From Chloroflexota bacterium (GTDB lineage: Bacteria > Chloroflexota > Anaerolineae > Anaerolineales > Villigracilaceae): a stretch of DNA of 13,726 bases. The stretch spans positions 1-13,726 of the forward strand of contig JAJYOO010000028.1 of the NCBI GenBank assembly GCA_021796155.1. The letters are read 5' to 3'. Below are positions 6,439-13,685 of the stretch, piece by piece; the first letter of the stretch is position 1; each line of letters opens with the position of its first letter. Below the pieces are notes generated by a model, which was given only the letters and a program-made list of their open reading frames with translations, ran no database searches and was not told the origin of the DNA. Made by a program: the position numbers and the translations under genes.

Positions 6439-9132
6439 CTATCCAATGAAAGCATTTACCAATAAACTCATATCTTCCGGCTTAGACAAATGCACACGGA
6501 TCACGCGTCGGCTACGCGCGACCAGCGTTTCGTAATCTCCGAGTGCCTGCGCGCGGATCAACGTTCCATACGTCATCCCTTCATTCGGGATTTGCATATC
6601 TTTTTCAGCATCAGAAATAATTTGGATGAACAGTCCCGTATTCGGCCCGCCTTTATGGAATTGTCCCGTGGAATGCTGGAAGCGCGGGCCAAAGCCAGCC
6701 GTCACCGCGCATTTGGTTTTCTCACGGATGGCAACGCGCATCTTTTGCAGCACGTCAACCATTTCATCCGTGCGCGGCAGATATGCGTTGATGGCAACAT
6801 AATCGCCAGCTTTCGCCTGTTTCAAAAATTCAGCCAGCGCGGGCTTCGCTTCTTTCAATTCGACCGATTTTCCTTCATTCAATTTTCCGCTGGATTTATA
6901 TTCCGCGATCTTGGCGTTCGTGCGATCCTTGCTGTCCTGCACATCGGGCTGGTCGAATGCGTTGACACCGATGATGTGGCACGCGACCGCCGTCGCGATT
7001 TCCCAGCGATAGAATTCCGCGGCCGCGTCGTACGGATTCTCAATTGGAAACTCGATCACCGGATGACCCGCGGCGCGCAGCGCGGCCACGCCATTCTCAA
7101 GCTCGCCATTTTGTTTCAGGTAAACGAAGATACGGTCATTGCCGTAAAGTTCAGGTTGATCCAACGGTTCGAGCGGGACGGGCAAAATTCCCTTGCCTTG
7201 TTTCCCGCTCGACTCGGCGATGATCTGCTCGATCCAGTTTGCCAGCGGGGACAAAGGCGCATCGGCCAGGACGGTCAGCTTGTCGCGCGCCGCCAGAGCG
7301 GATTCTCCCAAGGCAGCTCCCAGCGACAGACCGGGATTACGCGCCGCGGGAATATCCTTTGTGCACTGACGCTTCATCCAGTCCGCGCGGTCAAGCCAAT
7401 GATTCAAATCCACGCCGAGCAACGATGCAGGAACCATACCAAAGTCGGTCAGCGCGGAATATCGTCCGCCGACGGTTGCATCAGACGAAAAGATTTTTCG
7501 GAAGCCGCGTTCGCGTGCAAGCTGTTCAAGCGACGTGCCGGGATCGGTAATGGCAATAAAGCGCGAACCGTCACCGTGGCTGAGTTTCCAGAAGTAATCA
7601 AAATTTGCTGATACTTCCGCCGTGCCTCCTGATTTGCTGGAGACAATGTAAAGACTTTTATCGGGCGGGAAATATCTTCCGGCTTCGGCAACTTGTGCAG
7701 GATCCGTTGAATCCAGAATCGAAAGCAACAGTGAAGCATCAATGTTTGCAGCGGCAAGAAGAGAACTCAAAACTTCCGCGGTTAATGACGAACCGCCCAT
7801 TCCAAGCACAAGCGCACGGACGATACCTTCTTTGCGAATCTCGTCTGCAAAAGATTTGTAAGCAGGGATCAAGGCGCGGGCTTTCTCAGGCGAGTTCATC
7901 CAGCCCATGCGGATGGTGACTTCATTTTGTCCCGCGGGGTCAGTCGTCCACAAAGTTGGATCATGTGCCCACAGCCGCGCGGGAACGGAATCCGCTTCGA
8001 GTTTGGCAATCCGCTTGGAAACGGGAGCCGCTAAAAGTCCAAGCGAAGAGACGGCGGCCCTTCGTCTGTCATCAATTGTTTTCAACAACGCGGTGATCGC
8101 GTCTGCAAAAGCTTTGACGCCTTCATCTTCCAATTCCTGCGTAACCTGATCCATCGAGATGCCCGCGGCTTCGAGTTGGGCAATTTCATTGTGCGCTTTA
8201 TTAACATCTTTGTTAATGGTGATGTCTGTCTTACCATGATCTTTGACGGCTTCGAGCGTTTGCGGCGGGATGGTGTTGACCGTGTGCGGGCCAACGAGGT
8301 TATCAACATAGATTGTGTCAGGATAGGCGGGATTCTTCGTACTGGTCGAAGCCCACAACGGGCGTTGAAGCCGCGCTCCTTGCGCTTTGAGTTTTTCCCA
8401 ACGTTCGCCCTGGAATGTTTTCTCAAATTGTTCATAAGCAAGTTTGGCGTTGGCAACCGCAGCCTTGCCGCGCAACGGCGATCCTTCAGGCAGTCGCTTG
8501 TCCACGTTGGTGTCAACGCGCGAGACAAAGAATGACGCGACTGATGCGATGTGATTGATCGGGTGTCCCGCAGCGACGCGATCTTCGAGTCCGCTGAGAT
8601 ACGCTTCCATCACTTCGAGATAACGCGCAATCGAAAAGATCAATGTAATGTTGACGTTGATGCCCGCCGCGGTCGCGCGTCGAATAGCGGGAATACCCGC
8701 TTTCGTGGCAGGAATCTTGACCATCAGATTTGGCTTGGCAACGCGCGCCCAAAGCTGCTGCGCCTGTGCTGCGGTTGCATCTGTATCACCTGCAAGATAC
8801 GGGCTGACTTCGATGCTTACATATCCATCGCCGCCGTTTGATTCTTCATAAAGCGGCCCAAAGAAACGGCAAGCCGACTTGATATCCTCGACGACTAATT
8901 CCCAAAATATTTTTTCCGCATCCCATCCGGCCCACGCCAGCGGAGTCAACGCTTCATCGTAATCATGCGAATTGGCAATGGCGTGATTGAAGATGCTTGG
9001 ATTGGATGTCACGCCGCGGATGTCGCCGCGTTCGATCATGGCTTTGAATTCACCATTTTCTAAAAGCTTCCGTTGAATGTTGTCATACCAAATGGATTGA
9101 CCAAGTTGAGTGAGTTTAGTAATCGGATTCAT
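6439..9132 (-). CDS. tal-pgi: Bifunctional transaldolase / glucose-6-phosphate isomerase
   Basis: This 897-residue fusion has a transaldolase half (about 1-360) and a phosphoglucose isomerase half (about 380-897). The first half opens with the family start LTQLGQSIWYDNIQRKLL. It carries GVTSNPSIF (40-48) and NLMVKIPATKAG, in which K139 is the Schiff-base lysine. The second half has sugar-phosphate binding loops GMGGSS (444-449) and SKSGGT (499-504), plus GGRYSALTDFG (555-565). The protein would interconvert sedoheptulose-7-P plus glyceraldehyde-3-P with erythrose-4-P plus fructose-6-P, then fructose-6-P with glucose-6-P, in the cytoplasm. Such Tal-Pgi fusions are known in several bacterial phyla. 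It is the last sugar-phosphate gene in the tkt-rpiB cluster. The ATG at 9132 is preceded by GGAG and by a repeat-derived leader (9133-9184) related to the leader of the upstream four-helix-bundle gene. Confidence 0.95.
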   Translation of the reverse strand: MNPITKLTQLGQSIWYDNIQRKLLENGEFKAMIERGDIRGVTSNPSIFNHAIANSHDYDEALTPLAWAGWDAEKIFWELVVEDIKSACRFFGPLYEESNGGDGYVSIEVSPYLAGDTDATAAQAQQLWARVAKPNLMVKIPATKAGIPAIRRATAAGINVNITLIFSIARYLEVMEAYLSGLEDRVAAGHPINHIASVASFFVSRVDTNVDKRLPEGSPLRGKAAVANAKLAYEQFEKTFQGERWEKLKAQGARLQRPLWASTSTKNPAYPDTIYVDNLVGPHTVNTIPPQTLEAVKDHGKTDITINKDVNKAHNEIAQLEAAGISMDQVTQELEDEGVKAFADAITALLKTIDDRRRAAVSSLGLLAAPVSKRIAKLEADSVPARLWAHDPTLWTTDPAGQNEVTIRMGWMNSPEKARALIPAYKSFADEIRKEGIVRALVLGMGGSSLTAEVLSSLLAAANIDASLLLSILDSTDPAQVAEAGRYFPPDKSLYIVSSKSGGTAEVSANFDYFWKLSHGDGSRFIAITDPGTSLEQLARERGFRKIFSSDATVGGRYSALTDFGMVPASLLGVDLNHWLDRADWMKRQCTKDIPAARNPGLSLGAALGESALAARDKLTVLADAPLSPLANWIEQIIAESSGKQGKGILPVPLEPLDQPELYGNDRIFVYLKQNGELENGVAALRAAGHPVIEFPIENPYDAAAEFYRWEIATAVACHIIGVNAFDQPDVQDSKDRTNAKIAEYKSSGKLNEGKSVELKEAKPALAEFLKQAKAGDYVAINAYLPRTDEMVDVLQKMRVAIREKTKCAVTAGFGPRFQHSTGQFHKGGPNTGLFIQIISDAEKDMQIPNEGMTYGTLIRAQALGDYETLVARSRRVIRVHLSKPEDMSLLVNAFIG

Positions 9133-9184
9133 ATGTGCTCCGTTTAAAAGTTTGAAGGTTCAAAGGTTTCAAAGTTGCAGGTTA
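9133..9184. repeat. Heptamer-type repeat forming the tal-pgi leader
   Basis: On the minus strand this short spacer is built of degenerate CTTTGAAAC / CTTTGAACC / CTTCAAACT units and begins AACCTGCAACTT. AAAGTTGCAGGTTA (9171-9184, plus strand) matches AAGTTTGCAGGTTA at 9624-9637 in 13 of 14 positions after a one-base shift. The TAA stop of the four-helix-bundle gene (9182-9184) is part of the repeat. The repeat thus flanks that gene on its 3' side. Confidence 0.7.
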
Positions 9185-9592
9185 AACTTCGTATTCGGCA
9201 AGTTCTTCGCGAATTTTTTGCGATTGAGGTTGAGATTCGAGATAAGAAATAAAACGAGCAATTTGGCGGGACGATTTCTCGGCAAGTTGAAATGCTTTGG
9301 TAAATTGTTCTTCGGTTGGATAATTCATATCGCGGGAAACATACAGGTGTGAACGAACTTCGCCAGCGGAAGCCTTTGCTATTGATAAATATTTTACGAA
9401 TTGTTGCTGCGTTTGAGATTCAAATCCTTCCGCGATGTTACTCATCACCGACACTGACGCACAGCGAATTTGATCTTTCAATCCAAAGTCACGCGCAAAT
9501 CTATCTTGATCGGTCAGCGAATAAATTAATTTTGTCAATTCTCGTGCAGTTTGCCTCGCTTCGATTTCTTCAAAGCGCGTAATCGTTGGCAT
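9182..9592 (-). CDS. Four-helix-bundle protein, S23/23S rRNA intervening-sequence family
   Basis: This 136-residue protein matches the four-helix-bundle (IVS-encoded, S23-like) family. It starts MPTITRFEEIEARQTAREL (1-19), has FGLKDQIRCASVSVMSNIAEGFE (36-58) as the conserved core, and ends in further amphipathic helices (about 63-85 and 93-131). Homologues were first seen inside 23S rRNA intervening sequences, but most are free-standing genes of unknown function; the accessory Avd proteins of diversity-generating retroelements share this fold. The ATG at 9592 has a strong GAGGAAA just upstream; a TTG 33 nt further out is unsupported. The gene sits between rpiB and tal-pgi, is flanked on both sides by related repeats, and has no obvious metabolic link to its neighbours, so a cassette-like insertion is likely. 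Confidence 0.9.
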   Translation of the reverse strand: MPTITRFEEIEARQTARELTKLIYSLTDQDRFARDFGLKDQIRCASVSVMSNIAEGFESQTQQQFVKYLSIAKASAGEVRSHLYVSRDMNYPTEEQFTKAFQLAEKSSRQIARFISYLESQPQSQKIREELAEYEV

Positions 9593-9720
9593 ATTTTCCT
9601 CGTTTGCATGTTTGAATGTTAGCAAGTTTGCAGGTTACTTGTATAACTTGGAAACTTTCCAACATTCTAACTTGAAAACTTTTTTAACTTTCCAACTTTC
9701 CAACATCTTCAAGTTTATGA
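9593..9720. repeat. Degenerate AAGTTGGAAAG-type repeat tract spanning the rpiB 3' end and four-helix-bundle gene leader
   Basis: The tract is dominated by TTGGAAAGTT/AACTTTCCAA units. The 13-mer AACTTTCCAACAT occurs twice exactly (9653-9665 and 9694-9706), along with AACTTGAAAACTTT and CAAGTTT variants. Its left end (9602-9637) resembles the tal-pgi leader, including a near-copy of GCAGGTTA with its flank. The right end runs into the rpiB coding sequence and supplies its last residues (see rpiB). Similar low-complexity heptamer tracts are seen beside four-helix-bundle genes in other bacteria; that is general recollection, not checked here. Confidence 0.75.
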
Positions 9721-10154
9721 ATTTTGCTGACTCGTCGCGCCAATCTTTCGCCGCCGGGATCATTTCCTTCGTAGCGCGCATCCAAGAATGCAGCGACAAG
9801 ACTCTTTGCAAGTTCGGGCCCGACGACGCGTCCGCCGAGGCACAAGACATTCATGTCATCGTGACGTACACCTTGCGCGGCAGAATAGGTATCGTGGCAA
9901 ATCGAAGCGTATACGCCTTTCATTTTGTTGGCCGCAATGCACGCGCCGATGCCCGAACCGCAGACCAAAATTCCGCGTTCGGCCTCGCCTGTTTGAATCG
10001 CGCGCCCGACCTTTTCGCTGTAATCCGGGAAGTCCACGCTTGCGGTGCTAAACGTGCCTTCATCAATTGGCTCATGTCCTGCGGCGCGCACAGTCTCGAG
10101 AACAATTTCTTTCAGCGGAAAACCTGCGTGATCAAACCCAACGGCAACTTTCAT
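9684..10154 (-). CDS. rpiB: Ribose-5-phosphate isomerase B
   Basis: This 156-residue protein is RpiB/LacAB type. It starts MKVAVGFDHAGFPLKE, with the D8-H9 pair of the active site. It carries CGSGIG (65-70), in which C65 corresponds to the catalytic Cys of E. coli RpiB, then IAANKMKG and RHDDMNVL with H98. It interconverts ribose-5-phosphate and ribulose-5-phosphate. The ATG at 10154 was chosen over a longer frame from 10211 because the family begins here and GAGG lies 5 nt upstream, overlapping the stop of the preceding small gene (7-nt gap). The conserved protein should end near RVSKI (141-145). The last 11 residues (HKLEDVGKLES) are encoded by the adjacent repeat tract, suggesting that the repeat replaced the original 3' end. 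Confidence 0.94.
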   Translation of the reverse strand: MKVAVGFDHAGFPLKEIVLETVRAAGHEPIDEGTFSTASVDFPDYSEKVGRAIQTGEAERGILVCGSGIGACIAANKMKGVYASICHDTYSAAQGVRHDDMNVLCLGGRVVGPELAKSLVAAFLDARYEGNDPGGERLARRVSKIHKLEDVGKLES

Positions 10155-10161
10155 CACAGCC

Positions 10162-10377
10162 TCATCGTCCAAATAATTTTGTGCCGCCAAAACGCAAAGC
10201 GCCAAGCACAATCAACACAAAACCAATCGCGATGTAAACAACGCGGGCAATACCTTGACCCGCCAAGCGATTGAACAACTTTCCGGGCCGCATGATGATG
10301 CTCCAATTCAATGCGGCGCCAAGGATGCAGAGAAGGCCGACAGCGACCAACACACTTCCAACAATGGTATTGTTCAT
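10162..10377 (-). CDS. Two-TM small membrane protein, Imm17-like
   Basis: This 71-residue protein has two hydrophobic helices, at about 4-23 and 45-62, joined by a basic loop ([20 protein letters not shown], 21-40). The pattern of a first helix, an ALNW motif, a basic segment ending G-x-x-G-ARxxY, and a second helix ending VLGALR resembles the small 'immunity 17 family' proteins; that match is from memory and tentative. No toxin gene is adjacent. Its start overlaps the tkt stop as ATGA (10374-10377), and rpiB begins 7 nt after its stop, so it is co-translated with pentose phosphate enzymes. Its function here is unknown. Confidence 0.8.
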   Translation of the reverse strand: MNNTIVGSVLVAVGLLCILGAALNWSIIMRPGKLFNRLAGQGIARVVYIAIGFVLIVLGALRFGGTKLFGR

Positions 10378-12365
10378 GATCCTAAAATTTCATGCGCCTT
10401 GGCAACAACATTCTCAACCGTAAAGCCCAAATGTTCAAAGATGGTTTTATAGGGAGCCGACGCGCCATAGCGGTCAATCGCGATGATCTTTCCATTCAGA
10501 CCAACGTATCGTTCCCAGCCGAGACTGGCCGCCGCCTCGACAGCGACTCTCGCCTTGACTTTGCGCGGCAGAACGGCTTCCTTGTATTCGTCGTCTTGCT
10601 GCTCGAAAAGTTGCCATGACGGAAACGAAACCACGCGCACGCTGTATCCTTCTTCCGTAAGTTTTTTCGCGGCTTCGTAGATCAAACTGACTTCCGAACC
10701 GGATGCCATCAAAATGATGTCCGGTTTTTTCTTTCCAAACGATGCCAGCACGTACGCGCCCTTTTCAAGCAATGTGCCGCCTTTTGGCTGCTCAAACGTT
10801 GGGACGGCTTGACGCGTCAAGGCCAGTGCGGTTGGACCGTGTCGATTCGTGATGGCAAACTTCCAAGCTTGGGCCACCTCATTTGCATCGGCCGGACGAA
10901 TTAAAGTCAAGTTCGGGACGGCGCGCAACGCGGCAAGATGTTCAATCGGCTGGTGTGTCGGGCCGTCTTCGCCGAGGCCGACACTGTCATGAGTAAAAAC
11001 GAAGATCGAGGGAATATGTGATATGGCCGCGATGCGGATGGCTGGCTTCATATAATCCGAGAAGATCAGGAACGTGCCGCCATACGGGATGACGCCGCCA
11101 TGCAAAGTCATGCCATTGACGGCTGCGCCCATCGCGTGTTCACGCACACCAAAATGGAAATAGCGCGCCTCGCGGCTGTCTTTTTCGAAATCGCCCGCGC
11201 CGTCGAATTTCGTATCGTTGGACGGAGTCAAATCTGCGGAGCCGCCAATCAGTTCGGGAAGAACGGTCGAAAGCGCGGCCAGCACTTTTCCAGATGAAGC
11301 ACGCGTCGCCATGCCTTTCGCGTCCGCCGGGAAGGTTGGCAGCGCGGCTTCCCAGCCTTGCGGCAATTCGCCTTTCAGACGCCGTTCCAATTCCGCGCCC
11401 CGATCGGGAAGCTCGGCCTTATATGCTTCGAACTTGCTTTGCCATTCTTCTTCGGCTTTTTGTCCGCGCTCGATACTCTGACGATAAAACGCCAGCACAT
11501 CTTCGGGAATATAAAAGCGCGGCTCGAGCGGCCAGCCGAGATTTTGTTTGGCAGCGTTGAGTTCATCGTCACCCAATGGCTCGCCGTGCGCTTTGGATGT
11601 ATCCTGTTTATGCGGCGCGCCGAACCCGATGTGTGTGTGGCACAAAATGAGTGATGGCTGTTGATGAATCTTTGCGGCTTGGATCGCGGCATCCACTGCA
11701 TCAATATTGTTGCCATCCTCCACTTTTTGGACAAACCATCCGTATGCAGCGAACCGCGCTGCGCGGTCTTCGGTGAAAGCCAAATCGGTTGAACCATCAA
11801 TGGAAATGTGGTTGTTATCGTAAAGATAGATCAAATGACTCAGTTGCAAATGTCCGGCCAACGACGCGGCTTCAGATGAAATACCTTCCATCAAATCGCC
11901 GTCGGTGACGATTCCGTAAATGTAGTAATCAAATAAATCGGGAGAAAATTTCGCGGCCAAATGCTCGCGCGCAATTGCCATACCGACGCCCGTCGCAAAT
12001 CCCTGGCCGAGCGGGCCGGTCGTGGTTTCGACTCCGGGCGTGAGTCCGTATTCGGGATGTCCCGGTGTCCTGCTTCCCCATTGACGAAAATTTTTCAATT
12101 CATCGAGCGACAGATCATAACCGGTAAGATGCAACAGCGAATACAACAACATCGAGCCATGACCGCCCGATAGAATAAACCGGTCACGTCCCGGCCATTT
12201 TGGATTATGCGGATTGTGGCGCAGATGACGCGTCCATAAAGTAAAAGCCATTGCCGCCGCGCCCATCGGAAGTCCGGGATGACCCGACTTGGCTTGTTGA
12301 ACAGCATCCGCTGAAAGGAATCGAATCGTGTTAATTGCGCGAGTTGTTAGATCGTCAGTTGTCAT
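10374..12365 (-). CDS. tkt: Transketolase
   Basis: This 663-residue protein has the normal length and order of a bacterial transketolase. Landmarks are SGHPGLPMG (27-35, with H29), [10 protein letters not shown] (66-75), the thiamine diphosphate motif from DGDLMEG (155-161) to DNN (183-185), and FGVREHAMG with the catalytic Glu in the pyrimidine domain. The C-terminal domain carries ASGSEVSLI. It moves two-carbon ketol units between pentose, tetrose and heptose phosphates using Mg-ThDP in the cytoplasm. The usual GDG at the start of the cofactor motif reads TDG here, a variant that should be tolerated. The ATG at 12365 is preceded by GAGGAGAG. The gene heads the minus-strand cluster and shares a 90-nt divergent promoter region with the gene on its right; a TAAAAT-like -10 is visible on this strand, but no convincing -35. 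Confidence 0.97.
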   Translation of the reverse strand: MTTDDLTTRAINTIRFLSADAVQQAKSGHPGLPMGAAAMAFTLWTRHLRHNPHNPKWPGRDRFILSGGHGSMLLYSLLHLTGYDLSLDELKNFRQWGSRTPGHPEYGLTPGVETTTGPLGQGFATGVGMAIAREHLAAKFSPDLFDYYIYGIVTDGDLMEGISSEAASLAGHLQLSHLIYLYDNNHISIDGSTDLAFTEDRAARFAAYGWFVQKVEDGNNIDAVDAAIQAAKIHQQPSLILCHTHIGFGAPHKQDTSKAHGEPLGDDELNAAKQNLGWPLEPRFYIPEDVLAFYRQSIERGQKAEEEWQSKFEAYKAELPDRGAELERRLKGELPQGWEAALPTFPADAKGMATRASSGKVLAALSTVLPELIGGSADLTPSNDTKFDGAGDFEKDSREARYFHFGVREHAMGAAVNGMTLHGGVIPYGGTFLIFSDYMKPAIRIAAISHIPSIFVFTHDSVGLGEDGPTHQPIEHLAALRAVPNLTLIRPADANEVAQAWKFAITNRHGPTALALTRQAVPTFEQPKGGTLLEKGAYVLASFGKKKPDIILMASGSEVSLIYEAAKKLTEEGYSVRVVSFPSWQLFEQQDDEYKEAVLPRKVKARVAVEAAASLGWERYVGLNGKIIAIDRYGASAPYKTIFEHLGFTVENVVAKAHEILGS

Positions 12366-12399
12366 ATCTCTCCTCGTTGATTATTTTACCACTCGCAAA

Positions 12400-12430
12400 T
12401 TGTCATAACCTCGACGCTGTCAGGTATAAT
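12400..12430 (+). promoter_or_regulatory. Sigma70-type promoter of the coiled-coil/zinc-ribbon gene
   Basis: A perfect -10 box TATAAT is at 12425-12430, with TTGTCA at 12400-12405 as -35. The spacer is 19 nt, slightly longer than ideal. Transcription would start near 12437 and give a leader of about 19 nt that contains the AGGAGG ribosome binding site (12446-12451) just before the ATG. Confidence 0.55.
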
Positions 12431-12455
12431 TTTCTAACCTGTAAAAGGAGGAGCA

Positions 12456-13520
12456 ATGTCAGCATCAAATCCCATTGAAGAAATTGCAAGTGAAATCAGT
12501 TCCATTCAATCGCGCATGGTCTCACTCGAAAGCCAGGCGCGTCTCACCAATGTGCGCGATGTGGTCGAAGATTTGCAGACGACGATCAATGGATTTAGTG
12601 AAAAGATCGCCGCGCTGCGTTCGCGCGGTTATGTCTTTGGCAAAGACTTCGAGACGCGCGCCGCGAATTTTGTTGATCAATGGATGCAGATTTCGCCGAA
12701 CGTGAAAAATCAGATCGAGCGACAATCCAGCCAACTGCAAGCCACCGCCATGCCGCTTCGCACGCGGACGGATGAGCTGGCTTCCGCGTCGAACAATATT
12801 GCCCTGGCCCGGAACATTCTCAACCAACTCGCGCCGCAAGTGGACTCGCTCGAATCGCAAGCTTCCGCCGCGGAGAAACAAATCCGCGGCATGTTCGACT
12901 CGCTGCAAAACCAGGTATCAGAATTCAATGAGCAATTAAATAAAATTGATTGGACAATGACGCAACTTGCCGAAGCATCGTTTCAATTGCTCGAAACCGA
13001 AGCGGGCGTGATGGCTGTCAAAGCCGTGTGGGTCAAAGGCGGAAAAGAACAAAAGGAAGACCCCGACGGCGTTTTGTATCTCACCGACCAGCAATTGATC
13101 TTTGAACAAAAAGAAGAAGTTGCAAAGGAAAAAGTCTTATTCATTGCAACGAAAAAGGAAAAAGTGCAAAAGCTTTTGCTCGAATGTCCTGTGGCTTTGA
13201 TCGAATCAATCACAACCAGCAAACAGGGATTGTTGAAAAGCGAAGATCATATCGAGATCAGATTCGGTTCCGGCGCGCCGGTGACGTCGGCACATTTCCA
13301 TATCTGGCAGCCATGCGATGAATGGCAGGCGCTGATCAACCGCGCAAAATCAAAGGATTTCGATAAAGACCGCGCCGTCGCCGTGGACGCGGCAGCCGCG
13401 GCAAAGGTCAAGGCCGCGCCGAGTCAATGTCCAAGCTGCGGAGGCAACATCAATCAAGTGGTCCTGCGCGGTCAGGACAGCATCAAGTGTGAGTTTTGCG
13501 GATTCGTCATCCGCTTATAA
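12456..13520 (+). CDS. Coiled-coil protein with PH/GRAM-like domain and C-terminal zinc ribbon, unknown function
   Basis: This 354-residue protein is cytoplasmic by sequence: no signal peptide or membrane helix. Residues 1-175 are largely heptad-patterned helices rich in Gln, Glu and Leu (SIQSRMVSLESQARL, SLESQASAAEKQIRGMF), interrupted near 57-85. Residues about 180-298 read as a beta-rich PH/GRAM-like domain (GVLYLTDQQLIFEQKEE, then SITTSKQGLL and HIEIRFG, closing with WQALINRAKSK); the assignment is structural guesswork from the strand pattern. After an Ala/Lys-rich linker, C325-x2-C328 and C345-x2-C348 form a zinc ribbon (CPSCGG ... CEFCGF). I do not recognise a named family. The combination suggests a self-associating scaffold or sensor that binds a partner, lipid or nucleic acid. 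It stands alone between its own promoter and terminator, divergent from tkt. Confidence 0.9.
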   Translation: MSASNPIEEIASEISSIQSRMVSLESQARLTNVRDVVEDLQTTINGFSEKIAALRSRGYVFGKDFETRAANFVDQWMQISPNVKNQIERQSSQLQATAMPLRTRTDELASASNNIALARNILNQLAPQVDSLESQASAAEKQIRGMFDSLQNQVSEFNEQLNKIDWTMTQLAEASFQLLETEAGVMAVKAVWVKGGKEQKEDPDGVLYLTDQQLIFEQKEEVAKEKVLFIATKKEKVQKLLLECPVALIESITTSKQGLLKSEDHIEIRFGSGAPVTSAHFHIWQPCDEWQALINRAKSKDFDKDRAVAVDAAAAAKVKAAPSQCPSCGGNINQVVLRGQDSIKCEFCGFVIRL

Positions 13521-13528
13521 AATCATTC

Positions 13529-13557
13529 GGGCGGGAATTATCCCGCCCTTTATTTTT
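13529..13557 (+). terminator. Rho-independent terminator
   Basis: GGGCGGGA (13529-13536), loop ATTA, then TCCCGCCC (13541-13548) give a perfect 8-bp GC-rich stem. It is followed at once by TTTATTTTT. It lies 8 nt after the stop of the coiled-coil/zinc-ribbon gene and should end its transcript. Confidence 0.93.
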
Positions 13558-13582
13558 ATGATGAGAAAACATCAATAATTCA

Positions 13583-13662
13583 TGTCACCCTGAGCATAGC
13601 GAAGGGTCTTCGCCGCAAAAGCGGCGGGATTCTTCAGTCGCTACCGCCCCCTCAGAATGACA
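13583..13662. repeat. Dispersed palindromic intergenic repeat, copy 2
   Basis: The 80-bp element is bounded by TGTCA and TGACA. Its left arm begins TGTCACCCTGAGCATAGCG, which differs from copy 1 (read on the minus strand) at only two of the first 27 positions. Its right arm also resembles copy 1 (TTCTTCAGTCGCT against CTCTTCGGTCGCT). The tip differs: here it is a perfect hairpin CGCCGC-AAAA-GCGGCG (13611-13626). The element lies between two convergent genes, just after a terminator. Confidence 0.85.
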
Positions 13663-13685
13663 TAATATAAACTTGGATACAGACC

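Noticed and set aside
6490..7611. A 373-codon open frame on the plus strand opposite tal-pgi
   Set aside because: It is antisense to a clearly conserved gene, is rich in Arg and His as expected of a shadow frame, and has no family resemblance or ribosome site.
9182..9592. Diversity-generating retroelement, because Avd shares the four-helix-bundle fold
   Set aside because: There is no reverse transcriptase, no template/variable repeat pair with adenine-directed changes, and no variable target gene in the window.
9593..9720. CRISPR array in the repeat tract
   Set aside because: Units are 7-13 nt, degenerate and without unique spacers of constant length; no cas gene is present.
10155..10211. 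Longer N-terminus for RpiB
   Set aside because: The added residues overlap the end of the upstream small gene, and the family starts at MKVAVGFDHAG with a ribosome site just before it.
10162..10377. Toxin-immunity module
   Set aside because: No toxin, polymorphic C-terminal domain or secretion gene is nearby; the neighbours are housekeeping enzymes.
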